The notes beneath the pieces were generated by a model. It worked only from the letters and a program-made list of their open reading frames with translations, was not told the origin of the DNA and ran no database searches. From Syncephalis plumigaleata (Eukaryota > Zoopagomycota > Zoopagomycetes > Zoopagales > Piptocephalidaceae), in contig JAIXMF010000001.1 of assembly GCA_025201365.1 (NCBI GenBank), forward strand, positions 2,542,001 through 2,606,000: 64,000 nucleotides of DNA, given 5' to 3'. The translations under genes and the position numbers were made by a program. Positions 54,042-64,000 of this stretch are shown here, in pieces; positions within the stretch are counted from its first letter, which is position 1, and each line of letters opens with the position of its first letter.

Positions 54042-55116
54042 CAGTGTTTTTCCATCCAATTTGCGCATTTATCCTTTAACGTTTGCTTTTTATTAATAAA
54101 TAGATTTACACAATGTTAACACCGTCTTCGCATTGCTATTATTACTAAGTAGTTGTCATTGCCTAGCAGTTGAGGGAGATGTTAATGACCGTGATATCAT
54201 ATGTTACAATTAGTGATAATTAATAATAGACATGTTGATAGAACTCACATATCTTGGATGCAAAGTGATAACAATTACGGATAAGTTATTTCTTGTTGCT
54301 TAGTTCCTCGTTGTTGCACTGATCCTTCATTTCTTGAACATCTGAAGGTAGCAACACTTGATGAAATATATCTATGGTATACGTAATCCTTTCTGAGATG
54401 CGCTCCTTATTGCTCCTTATTACCACCTGTCACTCCTGCATCATGATATTGGTATCTATGCTGGTATTACAGCCATGTCCCTTCAACACTCACCATAGTT
54501 TCAATATTGAATAATGTTACATTATCCACTATAAATATGGGTCCTATTTTGTACAATTGAATAAACTTATCTTACCTTCCAGTTCAATCGTCCTATTACA
54601 CTCTACTCACACTACCTTATCGTATATCGCCTACACATTGTGCTTGAGCAAATCGAGCAACCATAGCTCCCACACTATCAATGAGAAAGTGTCCTACTAC
54701 TTGTCATGATCCCTTACGGTAAGTATAACTCATTACACTTTGATATTTATTACAGTATACTAATTCATTATTCTATTAGATGCACACATCGAAACAATGA
54801 TTAAGAGGACATGCAAGTTAAAGGATTCGAGTATCGTTTGTGGAATCGGGTTATGGTTGCTCGTCTGGATTTCATTCAAATCACCAACTGCTTCGTAGTG
54901 GAACGATGTTCCAACACACCCTCATCCAAGTGTCATTGCTTCCAATCATTCAAGACAAGGAGGACAAGGACATCAAGGAACCAAACAACAAATTACAATT
55001 CATCCGTGATAGTTATCGCTATCTACACCCCAAAATACAGGGTAATTGTAAGTGTTAAATATTATTTATTCGTAAAGACAAAAAGCTAACTGCGCAAATT
55101 GGATGGAAAAAGCCTG
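54042..55116. mobile_element. Tc1/mariner-like non-autonomous DNA transposon with TIRs and TA target
   Basis: The left end (54,042-54,071) reads CAGTGTTTTTCCATCC, AATTTGCGCATTTA. The right end (55,087-55,116), reverse-complemented, reads CAGGCTTTTTCCATCC, AATTTGCGCAGTTA. They agree at 27 of 30 positions, with a perfect 21-bp core. Both ends are flanked by TA (54,040-54,041 and 55,117-55,118), the target duplication of Tc1/mariner elements, whose ends often start CAGTG and contain TTTGCGCA. The 1,075-bp element has no recognisable DDE transposase. It carries unit B (about 54,290-55,050). Two relics of the same end occur at 16,640 and 51,589. Confidence 0.72.
54290..55050. repeat. Diverged duplicate, unit B
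   Basis: Block 1 (about 54,310-54,365, TTGCACTGATCCTTCATTTC) and block 2 (about 54,770-55,040, GATTCGAGTATCGTTTGTGG ... GACAAGGACATCAAGGAACC) match the contiguous unit A. The 400 bp between them is absent from unit A, so either an insertion in B or a deletion in A occurred. Short plus-strand frames of up to 92 codons have no known family. Confidence 0.55.
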
Positions 55117-55299
55117 TATTAAATGGTAATGGCTACTTACTCATTTGGATTCAGCTCCTAATTACCGTTACTGGCTAACACGCAAATTCCTTTATTTTTG
55201 TTTACTCAATAAACAGCCTTTATATCTTTCATATCTATCCTCTTACCATGTCTTCTAAGGTAATGCGATAAAGAAACAGAGTATGTAGCTACTGACCGA

Positions 55300-55965
55300 A
55301 TGAACAAACAGACAGGACCACAATACACGCATGAGTTTCTTATTTTGGAGGGAAAGCAAACTATGAAGCAAGAGGGAGCGAATGAGTTAAACTCAAAGGA
55401 AGAAGAACAATCGGTGGATGAAACAATGCTTAGTAGGATGTTACAGTTTGTGGAGGAAAAGGATCAGTTAAAAGATAAACTGCTTGCATCAAAAGATGAA
55501 CTACTTGCGTCAAAAGATAAATTGTTTGCATCGAAAGATGAGTTGCGTGCATTGGAAGACGAGCAGATTAAATCGATGAAGACCATTGGTGAGCTGTGTT
55601 GCGAGAATGTTCAATTAAAGGAGCAACTAGCCATGGCTAAGGAAACAATCAAGGAGCAGGCTAGTCGCATAAATCAATTAGAAGAGGAGAGGAATCAGCA
55701 ACAGCAGGAAATGAATAATATTAGGTTTAGTACGCAGCAGCGATTATTGGATCATGCTACTAAACAGAATGATATTAACGATATGGAGAAGCAACTGCTT
55801 CGAGAAAAAGAAGAACTCAAAGAAGTACAAGAGAAATATGCTAAAGCCGAAGAGGAGCTCAGACAGAAACAGCTGGAATTAGACAATCGTGCAAAGGAAG
55901 TGAAGCAACGAGAAGAAAGATTAAATAGGCACAGGAAACTAGCGCGGCCATTGAAGAAGCTATAG
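55300..55965 (+). CDS. Long coiled-coil protein of unknown function
   Basis: A single exon of 221 residues, almost entirely helical and charged. After MNKQTGPQYTHEFLILEGKQ the protein runs into near-identical heptads, KLLASKDELLASKDKLFASK, from an internal 21-bp repeat. It then continues as classic coiled coil (ENVQLKEQLAMAKETIKEQA, LLREKEELKEVQEKYAKAEE, AKEVKQREERLNRHRKLARP). No signal peptide or membrane segment. The family cannot be told from coiled coil alone. It lies just outside the right end of the DNA element. Confidence 0.6.
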   Translation: MNKQTGPQYTHEFLILEGKQTMKQEGANELNSKEEEQSVDETMLSRMLQFVEEKDQLKDKLLASKDELLASKDKLFASKDELRALEDEQIKSMKTIGELCCENVQLKEQLAMAKETIKEQASRINQLEEERNQQQQEMNNIRFSTQQRLLDHATKQNDINDMEKQLLREKEELKEVQEKYAKAEEELRQKQLELDNRAKEVKQREERLNRHRKLARPLKKL

Positions 55966-56338
55966 GCTAAACCTATAAGGAATGTAGCGATGCATAGGGA
56001 AGCCTAGACAATAGGAAGAGAGAATTGGATACACGCGAATAGCATTTGTATGGAAAAATCACGCATAAATAACATTAATTAACTTATTAACACTTTATTA
56101 ACAACTATTAGTATCTTTATCATCTCGCTGATAAAGATGATCTTGTTTACATCAAAGAAATGATTAAGCAATCATACGTCACTTTTTACTCCTTTTCCCG
56201 TTCTTTCTTTCTCTTATGCGATTTATCAATGAGCATTTGTAGTTTCCTTGGTTCTCTTTCATATTGATAAACAACACGTTATTTCCCTTTCAAACTATTA
56301 GAATCAAACAAGCTCGCATTTCAGTTTAGCTTATCGCC
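55966..56338. other. Intergenic region before the histidinol phosphatase gene
   Basis: No gene supported; AT-rich with TTAATTAACTTATTAAC near 56,075 and a pyrimidine-rich leader at about 56,190-56,220. Confidence 0.4.
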
Positions 56339-57429
56339 ATGCCCTTCACATTACATACTCATTCGGGACAGTTTTGCTATCATGCACACGGGACACTCGA
56401 AGAACTGATCAAGGCGGGTGTAGCAGCTCGATTAACTTTCATGGGATTATCCGAGCATATGCCTCGTACGCGTGCTATCGATTTATATCCGGAAGAGTTG
56501 GAGGTAAGTCTCATATAATATGTATATATCTATATATCGTTATTAATCTAATAATGACTAGGCTGATGCCACACCAACCGATTTATCAGTTCGTTTTACT
56601 CAATATGTCGCTGAAGCACGACGGTTACGCGACCTGTATCGTGAACAATTACCCATACTTATCGGTATGGAGACGGAGCATATTTATTCAGCGCAATCAT
56701 TAGAGGTTAGTTCACTATGTAGAATGCACGAATTGGACTACGTTATTGGATCGGTACATCATGTTCATGGACATCCCATCGATTTCAACCAAGAAATGCT
56801 CGCTCAAGCTCAAGCGGCGAGCGGTAATAATGGCACGGTAGATGATTTGGTACTTGATTATTTTTAGCACAATTTGAGATGTTACAACAAGTTAAACCGG
56901 AAGTAATTGGGCATATGGATCTTATACGTCGTCTCCTACCGATAGATTTTACCTGGTCGTCTGATGTATGGAGACAAATACGTATCAATGCAAAGTTGAT
57001 TGCTAGCTATGGTGGATTAGTAGAGATCAATACGGCAGCATGGAAGTACGGGCTTACTGAGCCATATCCACAATCTACGGTCATTAAGGTAATGAATAAG
57101 TATAGCTGTAGATTCACACCATGATAATAGCTAATAGAGAGATGTACAACTATTAGATATTACAAGAGGAAGGCTGCCGATTTACCATTTCAGATGATGC
57201 ACATCATCCGAATCAAGTGGCCGTCTTTCATAACTATAGACTACGTGATTATCTACAGCAATGCGATATTACTACAATATACGGACTTGAACCAAAAGTG
57301 GTTGATGCATCATTGAATGACGATACCGATAATGATGATGATAAGTCAACCTATACGCCTTTTACTAGAGTTCAGCCTGTAGCCTATAATAATATACATG
57401 AACATAAATTCTGGCAATTTAATTCATAG
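56339..57429 (+). CDS. HIS2: Histidinol-phosphatase, PHP family
   Basis: This removes phosphate from histidinol phosphate in histidine synthesis; animals lack the pathway, fungi have this PHP type. The metal-binding start is MPFTLHTHSGQFCYHAHGT, followed by LTFMGLSEHMPRTRAIDLYP, ILIGMETEHIY, and LDYVIGSVHHVHGHPIDF. After a one-base deficit near 56,865 it continues AQFEMLQQVKPEVIGHMDLI, LVEINTAAWKYGLTEPYP, and FTISDDAHHPNQVAVFHNY, ending HEHKFWQFNS. Four exons. The HTH, H..H, E, H and D-H ligand pattern of the family is present. The C-terminal part has an acidic insert (DDTDNDDD). Confidence 0.9.
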
Positions 57430-57750
57430 TTATAATACTTCACTAACACACGAGTAGACAAGCCTGTAGTCTATTGATTGTGATATTCTCTCTAATTTGT
57501 ACAAATCAATTAATAATGGAAATGATTATGATTATGATTAATAATAATAATAAAATCTGAATTGTTTAATGAATACACATACACACACTCATACTCACAT
57601 TCACATACGCACATCCCCTAAACAAACTCATCTTCTTTCCTTGCTCTTCTGTGTCATTTTTTGAATCGATTTTTCATTGGATACTCCATCACTTATACTA
57701 TCGCAGCGCTTGCTTGAATCTGCTTATTGTCTGTTTACATCTGAACCATC
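57430..57750. other. Intergenic region before the E2 gene
   Basis: ACACATACACACACTCATAC-type repeat near 57,572-57,610 and a pyrimidine-rich leader. No gene. Confidence 0.4.
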
Positions 57751-58472
57751 ATGGAGAATGGACAAGCTGCCTTGTTGCTTCAGCGTCAGTTACAAGGTGA
57801 GTGAGCGGTCAGTGTAGATATTCTCGAGTATCAGTTTGAGTAGCATTGCTGAAAGTCATATTACAGAGCTGAACAAGAATCCCGTCGAGGGTTTCTCGGC
57901 CGGTCTTGCCGACGACAATATATTCGAAGTAAGTTTACGTCTTTGTAGTCCATCTATGGTGAAGAGGATGATGATGATAGCAGAGTAATTAATACATTTG
58001 TATACGATATCCAGTGGGATGTATTGATTATCGGTCCACCTAACACACTCTAGTAAGTAACTGCGAAGTAGTATATATATATATATCTAGTTCACAACTA
58101 TACTGGTTGTGTCTATAAGATTCAGTGAATAAGTCAGATTACCATGTTAATTAATAATTTATTCGTATTTACAGTGAGGGCGGCTTTTTCAAGGCACGCT
58201 TAACTTTCCCCGAGGTAAGAGCACATGATGTATTCTTATGCTATAGAATATAGAACATAACTGATATCTATGTATTTTACTTGTTAATGCTTACTAGACT
58301 TACCCGATACAACCACCGAAACTACGGTTCTTATCAAAGATGTGGCATCCTAATGGTGAGTATTCAGATGTGTGTGTGTATGCTTCATTTATTTCTAATA
58401 TATTATGTGTAACATTCTATCATATTAGTCTACGAGTCCGGTGAGGTTTGCATCTCTATCTTGGTAGGTTAT

Positions 58473-58508
<36 letters not shown>

Positions 58509-58875
58509 AGTAGTAGTAGTAGTAGTATAGTAGTAGGCATAACATACGGTAAACTTGTCATTATTAATTACTACTATTGTTATAGCATCCACCAGGTGAT
58601 GACAAATGGGGCTACGAGAAAGCGAGTGAACGCTGGCTACCTGTACATACGGTAGAAACTATTCTTATTAGTGTTATTTCCATGCTTTCCAGTCCTAATG
58701 ACGAATCACCGGCAAATATCGAGGCTGCAGTAAGTGTTGATCTACGAGGAATACACCATACTCAATGACTAATGCACCCGTACAATTACAGAAAGAGATG
58801 CGAGAAGACAACGAGGCATTTAAGAAGCGTGTACGACGTATTGTACGCGAGTCAGCCGATTTCTGCTTCGATTAA
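57751..58875 (+). CDS. UBC7: Ubiquitin-conjugating enzyme E2, UBE2G1/Ubc7 type
   Basis: An E2 that in yeast and animals serves ER-associated degradation. Eight exons join cleanly: [93 protein letters not shown] (catalytic Cys), [38 protein letters not shown], ending [13 protein letters not shown]. The acidic-loop insert after the active site (HPPGDD..) identifies the UBE2G/UBE2R group. One intron carries an AGT microsatellite (58,469-58,530). About 165 residues, a normal length. UBC7 versus a UBE2G1 orthologue name is not resolved. Confidence 0.93.
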
Positions 58876-59317
58876 GATGTTGGCGATGTCGTTGAAGATG
58901 ATGAAAACCTGATATTAGTAGCAATGCTACTATGATTAGTAATAAATAAACTATGATTGAAATGAAACAAGTGCATATCATGGATATGCAAATAATAACA
59001 AATAGGTGTTGTTGATTGATTATTACCATCAGTGGTGATGTCTAGCTAGTTTTTTCATTCTTGCCCTTTTCTTTTTTGAATCACACGCGTGCCAACACAC
59101 ATATAGCAGCATTACAATGAAAACGTCTGACAACATATATTCACCATGTCTACACAGAATATACGAGCAAATATCGCAAGGTTAAGTTGTCTACTTCGAC
59201 ATTTCGTCCAAGTGCAATGTTATGCGATGCTATGTATTTCACTATTATCGACTATGATAAATTTTTTTTTTTATTGGTCAATAAAACATTATTTCTTCTT
59301 TTTTGAATAAAAATAAT
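58876..59317. other. Region between the E2 gene and SmG
   Basis: A possible first exon of the SmG gene could start at the ATG near 59,146 (MSTQNIRANIA), but its link to the next exon is unclear. Otherwise AT-rich with nothing supported. Confidence 0.4.
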
Positions 59318-59749
59318 ATGGAAAAAAGCACCAGAATGAAAAGTGAGTATGTCAAGTTAGTGCTATGTATATAGTGATGGAATGAGCAGATCTACTATTA
59401 TTCAACGTAAAAGTGAGATATATATATGTACTAATAATGACAACAATAACCGTATAGATATATGGATAAGCGTTTGCTTATTCAGCTCAATGGCACGCGT
59501 AAAGTGACAGGAGTATTACGTGGCTACGATCCATTCATGAATATTGTATTGGACGAGGCAGTGGAAGAGGTGTCATCCTCTGAGCGTAATAACATTGGTA
59601 TGATTGTAAGTATAATCGACATATATGAATATGAAGCACGCGTATCTAATATATACATATATATATATATACGCACATCATCATTGTGGATGTAATAGGT
59701 GATTCGTGGCAACAGTATCGTGTCTATGGAAGCATTGGAGCGTATCTAA
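59318..59749 (+). CDS. SNRPG: Small nuclear ribonucleoprotein G (SmG), 5' end uncertain
   Basis: SmG is one of seven Sm proteins that ring the snRNA in the spliceosome. The exon at about 59,459-59,607 reads YMDKRLLIQLNGTRKVTGVL, RGYDPFMNIVLDEAVEEV, NNIGMI. After an intron the last exon reads VIRGNSIVSMEALERI. This is a full Sm1 and Sm2 motif pair of SmG type. The preceding exon near 59,327-59,341 appears as AAGCACCAGAATGAAAA. Expected is KAPELKK, so one or two bases are missing there and the start codon is not settled. Confidence 0.85.
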
Positions 59750-59982
59750 AGTGATTGATAATCCATACGTCGTAGCGTAGACTATCAATACGGATGATGA
59801 TGATGATGATGATGGTTAGCGGGAATTGCCATTCAACGTCGTAATAAATACTGTTTATTCAGAGTAATATATTCAGAGTAATGTAGTATAGAAGATTGAT
59901 GATCAACTCTTACATCATCTATGTATGTATATAGGTATAGGTATAGTTTATTCATTCTTTCATAGAGTATAGTAATCACACG

Positions 59983-61798
59983 TTAAAGCACAAACAAGAA
60001 GCGTAAATCCTCTTCGGTCAGACGAGCAAGCGCCTTTTCATCCTTGCCTATTGTACTTTGGAATAACGCTTGCTTCTTCTCTTGTAACTGTACGATACGC
60101 GACTCTATCGAGTTCTCTACGATAAGTCGTGTCACACGAATAGGTCGATACTGGCCTAGACGATGAATACGATCCATGGCTTGCTCCTCTACGGCTGGAT
60201 TCCACCATGGATCCATGATGAATACTTGACTGGCTTCCGTAAGATTAAGCGCAATACCACCCGCCTATAGCATGATATTACAAGCAAGCAAGCGAGTAAG
60301 TAAGTAACTTGTTATTCTATACGCATCACTATAATAGAGATGCTATCGCACACGCAGGCACACGTTACCTTAAGACTAACGAGGAATACGGTAAGTTCCG
60401 GCTTACTCATAAATCTGTAAATACGTGCATGTATCACGAGGGTATAATTAAAATAGGCCGGATTAGCAACCTGATTATTATTACTAACTAACTAACAAGC
60501 TATTGCTCTGCAGGATACTTACGCTTGAATGACGGCATCTCGTTGCATCGGACCCATACGTCCATCGAGTCGACAGCAACGATAGCCTGCCCTATTTAAA
60601 CGCCATTGCACTAGATCGAGAAATCCGGTAAACTGACTGAATATCAGACTTTTCAGCGAGGTGTCACGACGACGTAGCGAGTCAAGTTCCTCGACGAGTG
60701 CTTCAATCTTGGTGGATGATCGCCAATTATTCATGTCAATCTCATTGACGATTGATTTCCTGACGGTGTTGGCACTTTGTACCGGCATCTCATAGGTTGG
60801 CTGGGATAGATCCAGAGTAAGTCTGGCATAGCATACGGGACATAATGGCAATTCATCGATACAACTTGAGATGTATTGATGAGCATCCTAAGTAACAATA
60901 TTAGTAATGTATAAATAACTATTAATAGCAACTATATTGCGTTAATGAATTACCTCACGACAAAATACATGTTTACACTTGGATATGATCGGGTCTTCAG
61001 GCTTGAATTAATACAATGATATGGTTATCTATTATTAGACAAGATACGTATCATAATGCATAGTAATGACTTACTTCATCGTTGCAAATACCGCACACGA
61101 GTGTATCCTTTCGCTTGTTGACTCGAATCAATTCCGGATGATTAGCGGCCAATCGCATTCTTGATAGCAATTCAAAGATATGCGCATAGTTATGTAGTAC
61201 GGTGCCTGCCTCAACATATGTATTGAATTTACGTGCAATGTCCATATACAACGATTGGTAGAAATCATCCTCTTCCTCACTGAAATAATCACGACGAATG
61301 GTGACCGTTTTAGGTGGTAATCCCAAGTCATCCGCTCGTTCATTCTTCGTACCTAATCAACATTATAATAATAATAATGAGTATCTTGACTATCTAACAT
61401 AGTTAATGAGTGTTATAACTTACGTCGTAGCATGATACGATCAAGTAGTTTGCCTAGTTTCTTGTAACCTTCAAGACCAGGTCCTTCAGCACCAAACTTT
61501 TGAATTGGCTTCAGAATCTCATTATTCCACCAACAGAAATGGCTAACATCAATAATGATTAATTAGTTTAATATGCATTAGATATTACAGGTACACTTAC
61601 GACATGCCATGATGTCCACAATCATCACAGTTTTTCCTATCACTAAACTTCCATTGTAAGCTTTTACAACTGCATTTACGACAGAAATAATAACTATATG
61701 GTTCCTATTTATAATAAATAGTAATGATTAATATTGATCAATCTAATACTATTCTATAGTTATGCTTACAATACGCATATAGCGAATAAGTGAATAGA
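59983..61798 (-). CDS. RAD16: RAD16-like SNF2/RING helicase, 3' half only
   Basis: Rad16 acts with Rad7 in global nucleotide excision repair. What remains on the minus strand starts in the middle of the ATPase domain ([27 protein letters not shown]). It continues [36 protein letters not shown], and [20 protein letters not shown]. The inserted RING finger is CGICNDE ... [17 protein letters not shown] ... CPVC. The helicase C-terminal domain has [58 protein letters not shown], and the family-specific end [17 protein letters not shown]. All exons here read in frame. The N-terminal half is cut off where the LTR element begins. Whether it continues beyond the element cannot be seen in this window. 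Confidence 0.9.
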
Positions 61799-61982
61799 TG
61801 CAACGCGGTAGCCCACGTTTACATTAATCCCAATTCGCGTTCCCATTTAACTATCTGTACTACACAAAATCTTAATAAAAAGAGAGCTCCTCGCCACATT
61901 ATGTGGGAGGGACACCTACGTTTTCACTTCAAAAACCCTAGCGGCAGTTATCTTTATTCAGTGTGTGCTTATACTTGTTTCA
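61799..61982 (+). repeat. Candidate 5' LTR of a Ty3/gypsy element
   Basis: RAD16 homology stops at about 61,798. A segment that begins TG and ends CA follows, and TGGTAGCAACGGAGG begins one base after its end. It contains AATAAA-like TTAATAAAAAG near 61,870. The boundary is inferred; the matching 3' LTR lies outside the window. Confidence 0.45.
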
Positions 61983-61983
61983 G

Positions 61984-62000
61984 TGGTAGCAACGGAGGAT
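61984..62000 (+). other. Candidate primer binding site of the LTR element
   Basis: TGGTAGCAACGGAGGAT lies one base after the proposed LTR end. It would pair with a tRNA 3' end ending ...GTTGCTACCA, whose A1-U72-like acceptor end recalls initiator tRNA-Met. The tRNA identity is an inference. Confidence 0.4.
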
Positions 62001-62022
62001 ACGCAACTTCAGTCTGCGTTAA

Positions 62023-63690
62023 ATGAGCACCAGATATCAATCAGCAAGGGAACGCAGAGCCAATCAGTCACAGCAGTACCAGCGGCAGGATTCAACAGAG
62101 AATCAATCGTCAGATAATACAGTTGTCGAGCAACAATCACCACCATCGTCAGACACAGAAGTTTACTACGACACAGAGGCAGAACTTACAGTTACATACG
62201 ACTCGGAAGAAGAAAATACGGCTACGACACCCCCATTAACAGGCACTAGCACGTACCGCGTCCCAAGTACACCATCATCAGAAGGATCAATCAACATCGA
62301 CTTCCTCCCGGAGACTCACCGGGAATCAGACCTATCGCCTGCCCTAGATCAACGGCTATTAACAGCGTCATCACACACATCATCACCAGTACCGCGCTCG
62401 TCGTCATCGCAATCGAACAACACCGAAATAGTAGACACGAACATGGGAGACCCAGTAGATATTCGTGACCTCATCCGCAACCTTATGCAGGAAGCACTAC
62501 AGGATATGCGTGCAACCATCGCCCACGACATGCAAACGGAGTTACAACCTATACAACAACAGTTAAACGACGTCACAAACCCTAATGCGGCGACACACGC
62601 AACAACCGTCGATCCCGCAACACCACAACCAATCAATCACGACGCGTTAGTCGCCGCTATCACGGCAGCAGTCAATGCTAGTAATCACGGACGTTTAGCC
62701 GGTGGCCACCGCGACTTGTGGTTATCGCCGAAGGCACCGGAATATCAAGGCCGCGACAGTGAGGTACCCTTCAATATATGGTGCAGGATGATATCGGACG
62801 AGGTCAGAATGTACGCCGATTGGACAGAGGAGCAGAAAGTGTGGGCAATCACTCGACAATTGAAGGGTGAAGCCGCCACGTGGTATCAGTTCTATGCAGA
62901 ACAGGCAGATGCCGGTCGCCCAGGTTACACGCCAATCACCACTTGGGAACAGCTGCAAGCGGCGTTACGTAACCACTTCCATCCCAGGGAGCAAACACAC
63001 GTGCTGCTAACTCGATTCGACAATCTCAGACAGGATCGGCGGCCACTATCCGCGTACCTCACGGAATTCCAACAGCTGGTGATGCAACTTCCGGAACTAC
63101 CCGAGGAACTCAAGATACACCGTTTCCGCAGCGGACTATCCATATCCCGCTGGCAAACAGAGTTCAACATCCGCAATCCGACCACATTGAACGAAGCCAT
63201 CGAATTCGCTATGTACCTGGATTCAACACGATCCAACAACAATAGCAACAACAACAACCGCTATAGCCGACTCACCTACCAACCGCAACGCTCCGCCCAA
63301 CCACTACAATACCGCGGACCGCAGCCGATGGAACTCGACGAGATGGCGTTTCAACCGGGGCCAAACGACTGTTTTAACTGTGGCCAGCCTGGTCACCGGC
63401 GTTTCGAGTGCACCAATCAGTCGAGGTGCTACAACTGTGGTCGTCACGGTCATACGACACGCAATTGTACGCAGAATCGACCCCACGCGCACCGAGCACC
63501 CCCAGCCAACCGTCCCGCCGCCACAATGACACCTCGTCAAGCCCCCATCGCACGGGCCGGCCAACGCGCAGCTCAGCCAGCCCATCGTCGCCCGCGGCTA
63601 AATAATGTTGAGTTCGGCGAAGGTGCGGTACCAACCGCCGACATCCACGAATACGAAGCAGATGCGGAGGATTTTGCCGCCGACCAGTAA
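62023..63690 (+). CDS. gag: Gag polyprotein of the Ty3/gypsy element
   Basis: An open frame of 555 residues belonging to the LTR retrotransposon. Order of parts: a Ser/Thr/Glu-rich N-terminal region; a capsid-like retrotransposon Gag domain with GEAATWYQFYAEQ, TWEQLQAALRNHFHP and PLSAYLTEFQQLVMQLPE; an Asn-rich linker; then two CCHC zinc knuckles (CFNCGQPGHRRFEC and CYNCGRHGHTTRNC) and a Pro/Ala-rich tail. The knuckle pair and capsid pattern fit Ty3/gypsy Gag of fungal elements. The codon and base composition is GC-richer than neighbouring host genes. Confidence 0.9.
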   Translation: MSTRYQSARERRANQSQQYQRQDSTENQSSDNTVVEQQSPPSSDTEVYYDTEAELTVTYDSEEENTATTPPLTGTSTYRVPSTPSSEGSINIDFLPETHRESDLSPALDQRLLTASSHTSSPVPRSSSSQSNNTEIVDTNMGDPVDIRDLIRNLMQEALQDMRATIAHDMQTELQPIQQQLNDVTNPNAATHATTVDPATPQPINHDALVAAITAAVNASNHGRLAGGHRDLWLSPKAPEYQGRDSEVPFNIWCRMISDEVRMYADWTEEQKVWAITRQLKGEAATWYQFYAEQADAGRPGYTPITTWEQLQAALRNHFHPREQTHVLLTRFDNLRQDRRPLSAYLTEFQQLVMQLPELPEELKIHRFRSGLSISRWQTEFNIRNPTTLNEAIEFAMYLDSTRSNNNSNNNNRYSRLTYQPQRSAQPLQYRGPQPMELDEMAFQPGPNDCFNCGQPGHRRFECTNQSRCYNCGRHGHTTRNCTQNRPHAHRAPPANRPAATMTPRQAPIARAGQRAAQPAHRRPRLNNVEFGEGAVPTADIHEYEADAEDFAADQ

Positions 63691-64000
63691 ACACCGGCAG
63701 CTTACTGGTCCAAGCCCCCACCTTGCCGGACCCCCCTCTCCTCGCGATCTCTGCACTGCTGAATTGTAACACACATTCCGACCCCTCTACCCACACACAT
63801 CCCCTCCTCACCCTGCCATGTACTATCAATGGCGTTCCGGCACGCGCGCTCGTAGACTGCGGTGCCACAAACAACTTCATAGATACACAGCTAGCCCGCC
63901 AATTCCCCTCTCAATTCATGCCTTACAATTCCAACGGTCCTAAAGTTCGGTTAGGAGACGGCTCGGTCCGTCCGGTTACTGGGTTTGCAAAGAATGTCAC

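Larger units (their letters stand above)
61799..64000 (+). mobile_element. Ty3/gypsy (Metaviridae-type) LTR retrotransposon, 5' part
   Basis: A fossil-type annotation: an LTR element of the Ty3/gypsy family running off the right edge. Parts seen are a candidate 5' LTR, a primer binding site, a Gag gene, and the beginning of Pol with an aspartic protease motif (LVDCGATNNFID). Reverse transcriptase, RNase H and integrase would lie beyond the window. The visible part looks whole. The age cannot be estimated without the second LTR, but the open Gag frame suggests a fairly recent insertion. It interrupts RAD16. Confidence 0.85.

Overview
This 64 kb window is eukaryotic nuclear DNA. It is AT-rich and gene-dense, with many short introns (mostly 45-90 nt) that have GTAAGT-like donors, a TACTAAT/GCTAAC-like branch site and TAG/CAG acceptors. 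Gene content points to a fungus, probably outside the Dikarya (inference): a PHP-type histidinol phosphatase, squalene epoxidase, RMD1- and DOP1-type proteins and small secreted peptides with dibasic sites, alongside a NAMPT-type enzyme that ordinary yeasts lack.

Layout. 0-6.4 kb: a two-SANT co-repressor protein (Snt1/NCoR type, 5' end missing), convergent with eRF3/Sup35. 7.4-10.9 kb: a secreted-peptide gene split into dozens of tiny exons, the highlight of the window. 11-24.7 kb: a coiled-coil protein, ubiquitin-activating enzyme E1, NAMPT, squalene epoxidase, and a secreted oligopeptidase B-like protease. 25.2-28 kb: two more small secreted-peptide genes, a 40-residue candidate gene with another 3-nt exon, and gene fragments. 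28.9-41.2 kb: GFA1, the histone-binding WD40 protein RBBP4/Msi1, farnesyltransferase beta, ribosomal protein uS5 (RPS2), and a divergent pair of proteasome beta subunits. 41.4-51.3 kb: DOP1 and an RMD1-family protein. 51.6-55.9 kb: a secreted protein of unknown function, a Tc1/mariner-like element with terminal inverted repeats, a diverged duplication and a coiled-coil gene. 56.3-61.8 kb: histidinol phosphatase, a UBE2G1/Ubc7-type E2, SmG, and the 3' half of RAD16. 61.8-64 kb: the 5' end of a Ty3/gypsy LTR retrotransposon that sits inside RAD16.

The main discovery candidate is the gene at 7,607-10,634. A 77-residue secreted peptide is encoded in about 36 exons. Twenty-six consecutive exons (8,461-10,551) are exactly 3 nt long, each one whole codon, and are separated by introns of 71-83 nt that are diverged tandem copies of one another. 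The splicing model is backed by a largely uninterrupted paralogue at 25,286-25,504, which matches residues that can only be produced by joining the tiny exons. Any subset of the 26 exons could be skipped without changing frame.

A caution for the whole window: many otherwise well-conserved genes contain single-base deficits that shift the frame, while neighbouring genes are clean. Unpolished long-read sequence is the likeliest explanation, so several reading frames below are given with that reservation.
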